NCBI RefSeq assembly: GCF_041321095.1
Contig: NZ_JBGGWE010000011.1
Span: 62,001 to 126,000, forward strand
Source: Fibrella arboris
Lineage (GTDB): Bacteria; Bacteroidota; Bacteroidia; Cytophagales; Spirosomataceae
DNA length: 64,000 bases
Reading direction: 5' to 3'
Shown: one piece after another, positions 9,101 through 15,833 of the stretch
Position numbering within the stretch: position 1 is the stretch's first letter
How the letters are laid out: every line of letters begins with the position of its first letter
Notes under the pieces: model-generated
The model's database searches: none
Told to the model about the DNA's origin: nothing
What the model saw: the letters and a program-made list of their open reading frames with translations, nothing else
Translations under genes and position numbers: made by a program

Positions 9101-9167
9101 TGGCACGGGGCGAGTGGCGCAGCACCCAGCCGAAATTCTTTTCGATGCGTTGCTGAAGCGGCCCTGA
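6132..9167 (+). CDS. FAD-linked oxidase with Fe-S and CCG domains (YdiJ/D-2-hydroxy-acid dehydrogenase type)
   Basis: A 1011-residue fusion. The N-terminal FAD-binding domain (about 40-240; IPRAAGTSLAGQVVG, GGMIGNNSCGLHS) leads into the FAD-oxidase C domain (to about 560; SGEHGDGRLRGEF). Two Cys clusters follow: a first from Cys598, and CLSCKACKAECP at 656-666 for 4Fe-4S binding. The C-terminal part has CCG-type motifs HCHQKA and SGCCGMAGSFGYE (~935-947). E. coli YdiJ, of the same size and design, oxidises D-2-hydroxyglutarate; D-lactate or glycolate are alternatives. Two in-frame palindromes add residues ~256-279 and ~748-770. A TATCTTTA box ends 4 nt before the ATG. Confidence 0.87.
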   Translation: MVTTTPKPALPFSSLRQSFEGDLYFSDSAEHLAQRAIYATDASVYQEMPVAVAIPRTVEDIKRLIRFVKTNTQPGAPLGLIPRAAGTSLAGQVVGNGIVADIGTYFTSILAIDPDERWVRVQPGVIRDDLNVALKPYGLMFGPETSTASRAMIGGMIGNNSCGLHSIVWGTTRDHLLEVRAVLADGAEVTFGQLSSDEFAAKCRGEHVVSPLEQQIYQQVHSWLSDSTICQQIRDGYPNPAVSRRNTGYALDALVASLTPGPSRSGGPPTLGEGPGVRDGINLAHLIAGSEGTLCFITEAKLNLLPLPPAHVGLVCAHFETLRQSLEANLVALDHHCYASELVDDYILQLTKTNIEQAKNRAFVEGDPKAVLMVEFFGETEQEVQARTAQFVEALQANGLGYAYPVLFGDDTKKPWALRKAGLSIMYNVPGDAKPANVIEDCAVAPTDLPDYIDELTVMAKENHGLDLEYSAHAGAGELHVLPLINLKTTPGRETFRALLRDTAQLVKKYGGSLSGEHGDGRLRGEFIAYMLGPENYQLCKDVKARWDPQNLFNPGKVVDSPPMNEQLRYPADVVIPQPKTVFDFSAAGGLLEAAEKCSGSGDCRKTHLSGGTMCPSYMATRREHDTTRARANMLRHFYSGKSVAEAEVKDVLDLCLSCKACKAECPSSVDMTRMKAEFTQQLYDEKGIPLRARLVGNFTRLMKLASYVPWAYNGLYNTPALRRIANRLVGFHPDRTMPHLEEFTVSRLLSSVAPPHSSATANSKQQTVNLFLDEFTRFNDGSVGEKAVKLMQALGYTVSLPKAEESGRTYLSKGFVREAKELAIRNVLALRDHVSAETPLIGLEPSAILTFRDEYPDLVPDALKADARRLAQHTYLLDEWIASEADAGRITADQFTSEARTIKLHGHCHQKALSLISRSVDALSIPTNYRVELIPSGCCGMAGSFGYEAEHYALSMQIGELVLFPAIRSARADALLAAPGTSCRHQIKDGTGRVAQHPAEILFDALLKRP
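6899..6968. repeat. 70-bp palindromic element inside the FAD oxidase reading frame
   Basis: The arms 6899-6921 and 6944-6968 are complementary apart from a 2-nt bulge, and a small GGCGG/CCGCC hairpin sits in the loop. It encodes about 24 Pro/Gly-rich residues between LDALVA and NLAHLIAGSEGT, a place where relatives have a short loop. The arm sequence recurs in the intergenic repeat at 55472-55494, and the loop 6921-6935 is identical to 40975-40989. Confidence 0.75.
8375..8444. repeat. Second palindromic element inside the FAD oxidase reading frame
   Basis: GTTTACTGT (8375-8383) faces ACAGTAAAC at 8420-8428 and 8434-8442. Bases 8404-8444 match 58619-58659 in 39 of 41 positions, and that second copy lies in an intergenic palindrome. 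It encodes a Ser/Ala/Gln-rich stretch between the Fe-S and CCG regions without breaking the frame. Confidence 0.75.
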
Positions 9168-9308
9168 TACCAGCTAGCCTGCGATTGGCCCCACATTAAT
9201 TTTTACATTTTTTCAACCTTTTCCTCGTTGATGCCTAACAACTTAGGAAGCAGAGACGTTATTCACGTATCAATCGACTAGTTCGATAGAGATAACCAAC
9301 TTAACGTC

Positions 9309-9845
9309 ATGAAAAAGATCACACTCCTGGGTGCTATGCTGGTAGCTGGCTTAACACTCAACGCAACGGCCCAAACAACGCCAACAACCCCAACGACGGT
9401 ACCGTCGACCGTGCCATCAACACCAGCTGGCATGCCGCAAACAGGCACTACGACGGGTACGCCGTCGACCAACGGTACCTATAACAACTCGACAAACCCG
9501 ACAACAACGGGTACGTACCAAACCCAGCCGAGTGCTTCGTCGACTAACGGCACAACCTATCCGCAGGGCCAGAATCCAACGGCTTATCCACAGGGGCAAA
9601 TGCGGAATGGTACCACACAGAGTGGCACTACGCAGAGCACCACAACCAATGGCACGTATTCGACCCAGTCGGATCGTACCATGCGGAATGGACAAACGCA
9701 AAATTCAAACCGGACCCGTTCAACTGACCGTACAACTATGGACCAGACGGACACGAACCGGGGAAATAACTCAACGAACCGGACCCGTAGTACCACTACT
9801 GGCAGTCAGAGTACAACAACGCGCCCAAATTCAACAACGAATTAG
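9309..9845 (+). CDS. Secreted Thr/Asn/Ser/Gln-rich low-complexity protein
   Basis: A 178-residue protein with a signal peptide (MKKITLLGAMLVAGLTLNATAQ). The mature part is almost wholly Thr, Asn, Ser, Gln, Gly and Pro, with loose repeats such as TTPTTPTT, NGTTYPQGQ and TNRTRSTT. Charge rises toward the C-terminus through Arg residues. No domain is recognised. It resembles disordered surface or matrix proteins; function unknown. A perfect hairpin follows the stop. Confidence 0.65.
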   Translation: MKKITLLGAMLVAGLTLNATAQTTPTTPTTVPSTVPSTPAGMPQTGTTTGTPSTNGTYNNSTNPTTTGTYQTQPSASSTNGTTYPQGQNPTAYPQGQMRNGTTQSGTTQSTTTNGTYSTQSDRTMRNGQTQNSNRTRSTDRTTMDQTDTNRGNNSTNRTRSTTTGSQSTTTRPNSTTN

Positions 9846-9855
9846 CAGTAGTTTA

Positions 9856-9908
9856 CTACTAAGGGAATCATTTAATATATCAACTGTGTTAAATGATTCC
9901 CTTAGTAG
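9856..9908. terminator. Perfect 19-bp hairpin after the low-complexity protein gene
   Basis: The arms 9856-9874 and 9890-9908 are fully complementary, with a 15-nt AT-rich loop. It lies 11 nt past the stop of the upstream gene and 18 nt before the next ATG. No strong U-run follows. Confidence 0.6.
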
Positions 9909-9926
9909 GTATTATCAGTCTTTTTA

Positions 9927-10151
9927 ATGAATACGCTTCTCCTCTTTCTGGGATTGACCCTCACGCCGGCCGCCGATCTGACCGTACAGCAACCGCAGCC
10001 TGCCCCCGCTACTCGCCCTACCCAACCACGGAGCCGTACTGCTTCTTCGCCCGTCGATACCATTGGTCGGCGCCGCGACCGCAAGCTCCGGCCCGACTCG
10101 CTTCGGCGTGGTGGCGCTTCCCGTGTCGACTCAGTGCGTAAACGGCGATAA
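9927..10151 (+). CDS. Small exported Arg/Pro-rich protein
   Basis: A 74-residue protein. A short hydrophobic start (MNTLLLFLGLTLTPAADL) looks like a signal peptide; the rest is rich in Gln, Pro, Ser and Arg (e.g. DTIGRRRDRKLRPDSLRRGG) and strongly basic. No family recognised. It follows the other low-complexity secreted protein, separated by a hairpin, and converges on mogA with only 8 bp between stops. Small size keeps the call uncertain. Confidence 0.45.
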   Translation: MNTLLLFLGLTLTPAADLTVQQPQPAPATRPTQPRSRTASSPVDTIGRRRDRKLRPDSLRRGGASRVDSVRKRR

Positions 10152-10159
10152 TCTCGATA

Positions 10160-10702
10160 TTAGGCTTTGGGCCTGAATACTGACATTACGGCGTCATTGG
10201 TGGTCAGAAACGGACCGTCAATGAGGTCTATGCAGTAGGGTATAGCCGGGAAGACAACGCCCAGGCACTGACCGATAGCTTTAGGCTTTCCTGGTAAATT
10301 GAGGATCAACGTCTGGTTACGAATGCCTGCCGTCTGTCTCGATAGAATGGCTGTGGGCACGTATTTCAGGCTTTCCTGGCGCATCAGTTCGCCAAACCCT
10401 GGCAGCATTTTCTGGCAAACCGCTTCGGTCGCTTCGGGTGTTACATCACGCCGGGCCGGGCCGGTACCGCCTGTCGTCACGACCAGGCAGCACCCTTCCT
10501 GATCGGCCATCTCAATCATGGTTTGTTCCAGCTGATCCTGCTCATCGGGAATAACCCGATAAACGGGCTCCCAGGGTGAGGTAAGCCAGTCGGTCAGCAG
10601 GGCCACTACCGCTTTGCCGGGAATATCTTCGTATACACCGGCACTGGCCCGGTCTGACACGTTTATGATGCCGATGCGGGCTTTCGTTGATTCATTCTCC
10701 AT
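10160..10702 (-). CDS. mogA: Molybdopterin adenylyltransferase MogA
   Basis: A 180-residue protein. ARIGIINVSDRASAGVYED at the N-terminus, VVTTGGTGPARRDVTPEA in the middle and NLPGKPKAIGQCL near the C-terminus are the MogA/MoaB hallmarks. The GGTG loop and the Asp of RDVTPE contact molybdopterin and ATP. It adenylylates molybdopterin before molybdenum insertion. A longer frame extends upstream, but MENESTK at 10702 is right for the family and sits exactly 4 nt after TACTTTTA, a -7-like box, implying a leaderless mRNA. No other Moco gene is nearby, though a ModE-like regulator lies at 53.1-53.5 kb. Confidence 0.88.
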   Translation of the reverse strand: MENESTKARIGIINVSDRASAGVYEDIPGKAVVALLTDWLTSPWEPVYRVIPDEQDQLEQTMIEMADQEGCCLVVTTGGTGPARRDVTPEATEAVCQKMLPGFGELMRQESLKYVPTAILSRQTAGIRNQTLILNLPGKPKAIGQCLGVVFPAIPYCIDLIDGPFLTTNDAVMSVFRPKA

Positions 10703-10783
10703 AGTGTAAAAGTAGCAACGTACCTGGCTGATTGGGTAATCTGACTGGTTAAACCAAGTGCAGCCGACCACGGTTAGGTATGT

Positions 10784-10927
10784 ATGAAAATGCGGAAGAA
10801 ATCGGATCTCCCCAGTAAGGTCTGCCCAGTCTGTAATCGTCCGTTTAGCTGGCGGAAGAAATGGGAACGCGATTGGGATAACGTCGTGTATTGCAGTGAT
10901 CGCTGCCGCGCAGAAGGAAAAAAATAA
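10784..10927 (+). CDS. DUF2256 small zinc-ribbon-like protein
   Basis: A 47-residue protein read directly from ATG 10784 to TAA 10925-10927. It has CPVCNRPFSWRKKWERDW followed by VVYCSDRC, the Cys pattern (CxxC ... CxxxC) and Trp/Arg-rich middle typical of DUF2256. The four Cys probably bind zinc. Function unknown; relatives often sit near photolyase or cryptochrome genes, which is not the case here. Divergent from mogA with 81 bp between starts. Confidence 0.8.
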   Translation: MKMRKKSDLPSKVCPVCNRPFSWRKKWERDWDNVVYCSDRCRAEGKK

Positions 10928-10937
10928 GGACAAAAAA

Positions 10938-10964
10938 AAGGCCGGGAGCATTGCTTCCGGCCTT
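10938..10964. terminator. Intrinsic terminator, probably bidirectional
   Basis: A GC-rich stem (AAGGCCGGGAGC, 3-nt loop, GCTTCCGGCCTT; one G-T mismatch) is flanked by an A-run on the left and T-rich sequence on the right. It lies 10 nt after the DUF2256 stop and 48 bp from the end of the convergent lipoprotein gene. Confidence 0.8.
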
Positions 10965-11011
10965 TATTGCGACACCAATATGAATTAAAAAGATTGTACC
11001 GAGTTTGACCT

Positions 11012-12709
11012 CTAGTTGTAGTTTGTATTCTGGGGATCCCAGTTAGTCCAGCCAATTGTCCAGTTGGTAGTACCAAAAGCACCCCGGAAAGTTTCTTTCG
11101 TGAAGAAAGCATCAGCCCCTTTGCCATCCCAGATAGCGCCGGTTAACAAGGGTGAGCCAGTACCTGGCAGGAAGTTTGGCGAGGTCAGGTTGAAGTTGTT
11201 TGTATTGAGGAGCAACGTAGCTACCTGATCCGATGCAATGACAGTATTGCCATAGGCAGCCGTATTGAAGAACGTCAGCGCTTGAGCAGTAGTGATGCCG
11301 GTTGTTGGCAGGTTATCGCCGATTACAGCTGATCCTGACAGTGTATTGGCAATAACAACACCACGCAGTTGCAATGTACCGGCGTTTACGTTCGCCAATG
11401 TACCTGTACCACCTGCAACCCCATTATCTAAACGCAGGCCTTCTGGATAACCGAAAAGCAGTGAGTTAAAGATGCTGATGTTGGTGTTACGACGCAGGTG
11501 CATTCCTGACTGGTAAGCACCGCTACCGCCTGTTGTGTTAGCGTTTGACGGCGTACCACTGAAGACGAAATTGCTCACGTTAGCAAACACTGCTGAAGTT
11601 AATGGCAAGCCGGCATTATTACCGGTTGCTGGTTGACCTGTGTTGGCGAAGTTATCTGACTCAAAGCCGTTTGATCGTGACTGGTCAGCTACACTTGGAT
11701 CGCGCAACGCCACGGCATACTGTACTTTTCCTGAAAAGCCCCAGTCAGTATCCCAATCATCGTCGAAGCCACGATGGGCAACCAGGTATTTCGCGTTAAC
11801 CGTGCCGCCGAACCATTCGTATGAATCGTCACCTGAGTACGACACCTGAATATGGTCGATTGTGGTACCAGCACCCACACCGTACAGGGTCAGACCGTTG
11901 ATTTCGCTACCAGGCGATAGGGCAATGCCAGGAAATTCGATGCGCACATACTGTAACGTACCTGAGTTATCATTCACATCCGTGTATGTACCTGTTTGCC
12001 CCGAGATTCCGCCCTCGAACCCAGTAGCAGCTGGCTGGTTAATTGGTGCTTTGCCGATAAGTACAACGCCACCCCAGTTACCATAACCACGCTGCCCGGC
12101 AGGCTTGCTTGATGTGAAAACGATGGGATTGGTAGCCGTTCCAGCTGCCACAATTTTCGCCCCGGCTTCGATAATCAGAGTTCCCCCCTTGTTTAGCCCA
12201 AGCGGATCCTGATCACCAGCGGTTCCCTTGATAACGGTACCGGGCAAAATGGTCAGCGTCACACCTGATTTTACGTATGTGAAGCCGCGAAGTAGATAGA
12301 TATTATCAGGGCTCCAGGTTTCATTGGCGGTAATATTGCCTGTCTTTTCAATAACAGGCCGTGGGCCGATGGAAAAGGTCTGCGTGCTGGAAACTTTCTG
12401 CCCACCTGTGGCTACAGCGATAGACCCTGCCTGGGCGGCGGCTGGCACCCGCACCACCAACTGAGTAGTCGAAGCCGATACAATCTCAGCAACGGCGTTA
12501 CCACCAAACGTAACTGTGTTACTGGCGGGGGTCGCGTTGAACTGAGTGCCCGTAATCACAACTGTGCTGTTGACCGGTGCCGATGTAGGGCTTACGTTGG
12601 TGATTGACAGCACGGGGGCTGGCTGATCATCATTTTTACAGGCAGTGAACGCAGTGCCAAGTCCGAAGACGACTAACAGCGTGTAAGCCAGTTTGTTTAC
12701 TAGTTGCAT
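11012..12709 (-). CDS. IPT/TIG-domain lipoprotein, partner of the adjacent TonB receptor
   Basis: A 565-residue protein with a lipoprotein signal (LVVFGLGTAFTACKNDD, lipid Cys about residue 24). Residues ~35-115 look like an IPT/TIG immunoglobulin-like domain (ITNVSPTSAPVNSTVVITGTQF). The rest is rich in Gly, Asn and Thr with beta-strand spacing (GTVIKG, TLIIEAGAKIVAAGT, IVFTSSKPAG), suggesting a right-handed beta-helix as in many Bacteroidota surface lipoproteins. It follows the TonB receptor gene by 36 bp on the same strand, so the pair probably forms an outer-membrane uptake unit. Ligand unknown. Confidence 0.7.
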   Translation of the reverse strand: MQLVNKLAYTLLVVFGLGTAFTACKNDDQPAPVLSITNVSPTSAPVNSTVVITGTQFNATPASNTVTFGGNAVAEIVSASTTQLVVRVPAAAQAGSIAVATGGQKVSSTQTFSIGPRPVIEKTGNITANETWSPDNIYLLRGFTYVKSGVTLTILPGTVIKGTAGDQDPLGLNKGGTLIIEAGAKIVAAGTATNPIVFTSSKPAGQRGYGNWGGVVLIGKAPINQPAATGFEGGISGQTGTYTDVNDNSGTLQYVRIEFPGIALSPGSEINGLTLYGVGAGTTIDHIQVSYSGDDSYEWFGGTVNAKYLVAHRGFDDDWDTDWGFSGKVQYAVALRDPSVADQSRSNGFESDNFANTGQPATGNNAGLPLTSAVFANVSNFVFSGTPSNANTTGGSGAYQSGMHLRRNTNISIFNSLLFGYPEGLRLDNGVAGGTGTLANVNAGTLQLRGVVIANTLSGSAVIGDNLPTTGITTAQALTFFNTAAYGNTVIASDQVATLLLNTNNFNLTSPNFLPGTGSPLLTGAIWDGKGADAFFTKETFRGAFGTTNWTIGWTNWDPQNTNYN

Positions 12710-12745
12710 GAGGGATGAATTAAGTTAACTGTAAAATCTTGGACA

Positions 12746-15643
12746 TCAGGGCACAACTACCCGGCGTCCGAACGTATAAATGGCGGATACTGTGTAGTAA
12801 CTACCCCGGCGGAATGAACGGCGAATCTGATCAGCGCTGGCGGTTTGTGAGGCTACATCTGAACCGATCTTACCATCACGGTTAAAGTCTTCGGATAGCT
12901 GGAACGGTTGATTAAGCACATCCTGGATGCCTAACCGCAGTTCAATCCGGTTATTGAATGTCTTCGTCAGGTTAAGATCCACAACGTGGCGGGGCATCTC
13001 GTAAATGGTAGGTACGTCTACGTTACCCACGGCAAAAATCCGCTGGCCAAATACGTTGTAAAGGATATTTCCTTGCCAGCCCGATTTAGGAGCAGCATAG
13101 TATGCACCCAGGTTCAGCAAATAAGGCGATTGGCCTGCCAGGGGGCGGGCGGCCGATGTTAGGCCACGGTACTGTTGAATTTCGCCACCTAAATCGGGAG
13201 CCGTGATCACATCCCCTACGTCGACGCGGCTCTTGATCAGTGACAGGTTACCAACAACCGTCAGGTTCTTCAAAAACTCACTAGCCGACTCCTGGAATCC
13301 TTTCCGAATTTCTATTTCAACGCCGTAGTTCTGAGCCGATTGAGCATTCATGAACGTGTACGAAAGCACGTTTGGATTCAACAGCAGCAATGACTCAATG
13401 GGGTTACGAAAATGCTTATAGAAACCCGTTACTGAAATAAGCTCGCCCGGAGTCGGGTAAAATTCCCACTTGGCATCCACGTTTTGAATGGTGGCCGTTG
13501 TCAGCGTCGTATTTCCCCGGATGGTGGCCAGTAAGCTGAAATCGTAGTATTCGAATGGCGCGATCTCCCGGAACTCGGGCCGGTTAATGGTTGCCGAATA
13601 GGCAAGACGGAAGTTGGTGCGATCCGAAACCTTATAAGTCAGGTTCAACGATGGTAGGGGACTGAATATCCGGTTAGACACCAGCCGCTGGTCAAGGCCG
13701 GCAATGGTAGCCCGTAGGCTTTGGTCGTTGTATTCGCCTCGGAAACCTATGGTCAGGTTCGTGCGGGTTCCCAGATAAACATCGCCACTGACGTACCCGG
13801 CATAGTAGGTGTTCAGGCCCCGGTACGAGTCTACATCACGGGTACCATCGCGCAGGGTCAAGCCACTCGATCCGTTTACGTTGGCTGCCGTAAAGGCTGA
13901 GCCAATATCACTATTCCGGGCGGTTAGTGAATTTTCGCCTACAGGAACGTACCCGTAAAAGCGGGCATTGAAATCGCGGTTTTTTTGTTCGTAATAAACG
14001 CCCGCCTTAATCCGGTTAGGCTCGCGATCGGTTGGACCACCGAATGTATGCTCGTAGTTGGCAACGCCCGAGTAAACAAGTTCTTTAAGGCGTGAATAGA
14101 AACGGCCCGTTTCTGTGGCGGTAGGATCCTGAGGCGTTACAATGGTGAATGGGCCGGCGGTACCTATAGCGCGGGTTGAGCGCGCACGACGCCAGTCAGG
14201 CTCCCAGCGGCCCGTATACCCGAAGCTACCGATCCAGTTCACTTTCGTCAATTCATTAACGGTATGCTCACCGGCCAGTTGCGTAGTCAGGATGCTCCGG
14301 TTTTCGAATCGCTCGGAGTAAGCTCGTACATCATTGTTATCGCTTAGGTTCTGCCCTTCCCGAACGGTAGTCTCCGTACTGCTCAACTGATTGAACAGCG
14401 TTTTCCACTCGAGATTAAAGAGCGGCGAAATCCGGGCCGACCAGTTATTCAGAATACCTAGGCGCGTTCCCCGACTATATGTTGCGTCGTTGTACTTCTG
14501 AGCAGCAGAGTTAGCAACGGGAGAGTTTCCATACAACCGTTGGTCTACGTTGGCAAACTGATTCGTCATCGCGTAGTTAATACTGGTCAGATTACTCATC
14601 CGTATAGTGCCAATATCGAACCGGCGACCCGTGTTCAGGGCAAAGCGAATATCAGGCGACACCGTAGTTTGCTGCAAGGCCCAGTTGTTGGGCAGTAATT
14701 GGGCGTAAGAAGCACGTTGCAGCGAACCCAGGTTATTGAACGTACCTGAGTTGGAAGGAAAGCTAGTTGGTAGTAGCTGATCCCGATCCCATAGTCCCAA
14801 CCAGTTTAAGCCACCACGTTCATGCGTTTGAACAGCTTGGCCCGTTGTGCTTCCCCGATAGCCAATTGTTACCCCAGCATCGAGGAAATTCTGTTCGGGG
14901 CGTCGCTTTGTGTAGATCTTAATGGCGCCACCGGCGAAATCGCCTGGCAGTTCAGCCAGACCGGTTTTATAGACAATCATCCGGTCGATGATGTTGCTCG
15001 GAACCAGGTCGAATGAAAATGAACGGGTATCTACTTCCGTCGATGGCGTGATGACGTCGTTAATGAGCACCGAGTTGTACCGGGCACCCATGCCCCGGAT
15101 CAGCACAAACCGGTTATCGACGATACTAACGCCGGGTACGCGACGAATGGCAGCGGCGGCATCACGGTCTTGCGATTTCTGAATCTGCTGGGCCGATACA
15201 CCCACGGCCATTGCCTTGATCTGCTTGATCTCAGTGACAACGGCAATTTCGGTGTTGGTTGTCCGGCCAGCTTTTACAACCACTTCCTGGAGTGATTTGC
15301 TATCCTCGACTAATTCGGTTTCCAGCACCGTGGCATTTCCCGATTCAATCCTGACGTTTGGAATCGACTTGGTAGCGTACGACACGTAGCTGATCTGAAC
15401 CGTGTGTGTACCCGCCGGTACTTTGCTTAACTCAAACTGACCGTTAATGTCGGTGCTGCCGCCCATTGGCGTAGCCAGACCCATTATCTGTACGGTGGCT
15501 CCGATAACGGCTTCGTTAGTTTTCCCATCACGAATGGTACCTCGCAGGATACCCGTCTGGGAAAAGGCGCTCACTGATAAGCATAAAAGTGAACAGATAA
15601 GTAGTAGATGTTTCATATTGGCGTTGATCCGTTTTAGAATCAT
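12746..15643 (-). CDS. TonB-dependent receptor with carboxypeptidase-like N-terminal domain
   Basis: A 965-residue outer-membrane receptor: signal peptide, CarboxypepD_reg-like domain (~30-115; TGILRGTIRDGKTNEAVIGA), plug (~125-260; AIRRVPGVSIVDNRFVLIRGM) and a 22-strand-type barrel ending in a beta-signal (YYTVSAIYTFGRRVVVP). It imports an unknown ligand using TonB energy; the lipoprotein gene downstream is the likely partner. Start choice: ATG 15643 lies exactly 4 nt after TAGTTTTG, a perfect -7 box, so I prefer it over the inner ATG at 15616, although both give a signal peptide. Confidence 0.88.
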   Translation of the reverse strand: MILKRINANMKHLLLICSLLCLSVSAFSQTGILRGTIRDGKTNEAVIGATVQIMGLATPMGGSTDINGQFELSKVPAGTHTVQISYVSYATKSIPNVRIESGNATVLETELVEDSKSLQEVVVKAGRTTNTEIAVVTEIKQIKAMAVGVSAQQIQKSQDRDAAAAIRRVPGVSIVDNRFVLIRGMGARYNSVLINDVITPSTEVDTRSFSFDLVPSNIIDRMIVYKTGLAELPGDFAGGAIKIYTKRRPEQNFLDAGVTIGYRGSTTGQAVQTHERGGLNWLGLWDRDQLLPTSFPSNSGTFNNLGSLQRASYAQLLPNNWALQQTTVSPDIRFALNTGRRFDIGTIRMSNLTSINYAMTNQFANVDQRLYGNSPVANSAAQKYNDATYSRGTRLGILNNWSARISPLFNLEWKTLFNQLSSTETTVREGQNLSDNNDVRAYSERFENRSILTTQLAGEHTVNELTKVNWIGSFGYTGRWEPDWRRARSTRAIGTAGPFTIVTPQDPTATETGRFYSRLKELVYSGVANYEHTFGGPTDREPNRIKAGVYYEQKNRDFNARFYGYVPVGENSLTARNSDIGSAFTAANVNGSSGLTLRDGTRDVDSYRGLNTYYAGYVSGDVYLGTRTNLTIGFRGEYNDQSLRATIAGLDQRLVSNRIFSPLPSLNLTYKVSDRTNFRLAYSATINRPEFREIAPFEYYDFSLLATIRGNTTLTTATIQNVDAKWEFYPTPGELISVTGFYKHFRNPIESLLLLNPNVLSYTFMNAQSAQNYGVEIEIRKGFQESASEFLKNLTVVGNLSLIKSRVDVGDVITAPDLGGEIQQYRGLTSAARPLAGQSPYLLNLGAYYAAPKSGWQGNILYNVFGQRIFAVGNVDVPTIYEMPRHVVDLNLTKTFNNRIELRLGIQDVLNQPFQLSEDFNRDGKIGSDVASQTASADQIRRSFRRGSYYTVSAIYTFGRRVVVP

Positions 15644-15647
15644 GCCG

Positions 15648-15655
15648 CAAAACTA
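15648..15655 (-). promoter_or_regulatory. -7 box (TAGTTTTG) placed for a leaderless mRNA
   Basis: Exact TAnnTTTG on the minus strand, separated from the ATG at 15643 by 4 nt. No -33 TTTG is obvious. Confidence 0.5.
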
Positions 15656-15833
15656 CCGGGGCACTGTTACCTCAGTGTTACGTGAAGGTTACGGGTACAT
15701 TATGATTAAACCAACGTACCCGCCAACTTGTCTAAGCTATAAATAGCTGACAATCAAGCCTGTTTATTTTTCTCCTCAACAACATTTCGTCATCTAGTAT
15801 CTTAGCCATAGAATCGACTGTATACTCTCTATT

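Noticed and set aside
9361..9840. Tandem repeats as a possible CRISPR or VNTR
   Set aside because: The repeats are irregular, in frame and follow a signal peptide; they reflect low-complexity protein sequence.
10703..10951. A longer MogA with a hydrophobic N-terminus
   Set aside because: The extension runs through the divergent DUF2256 gene and past the -7-like box; MogA is cytosolic and 180 residues is normal.
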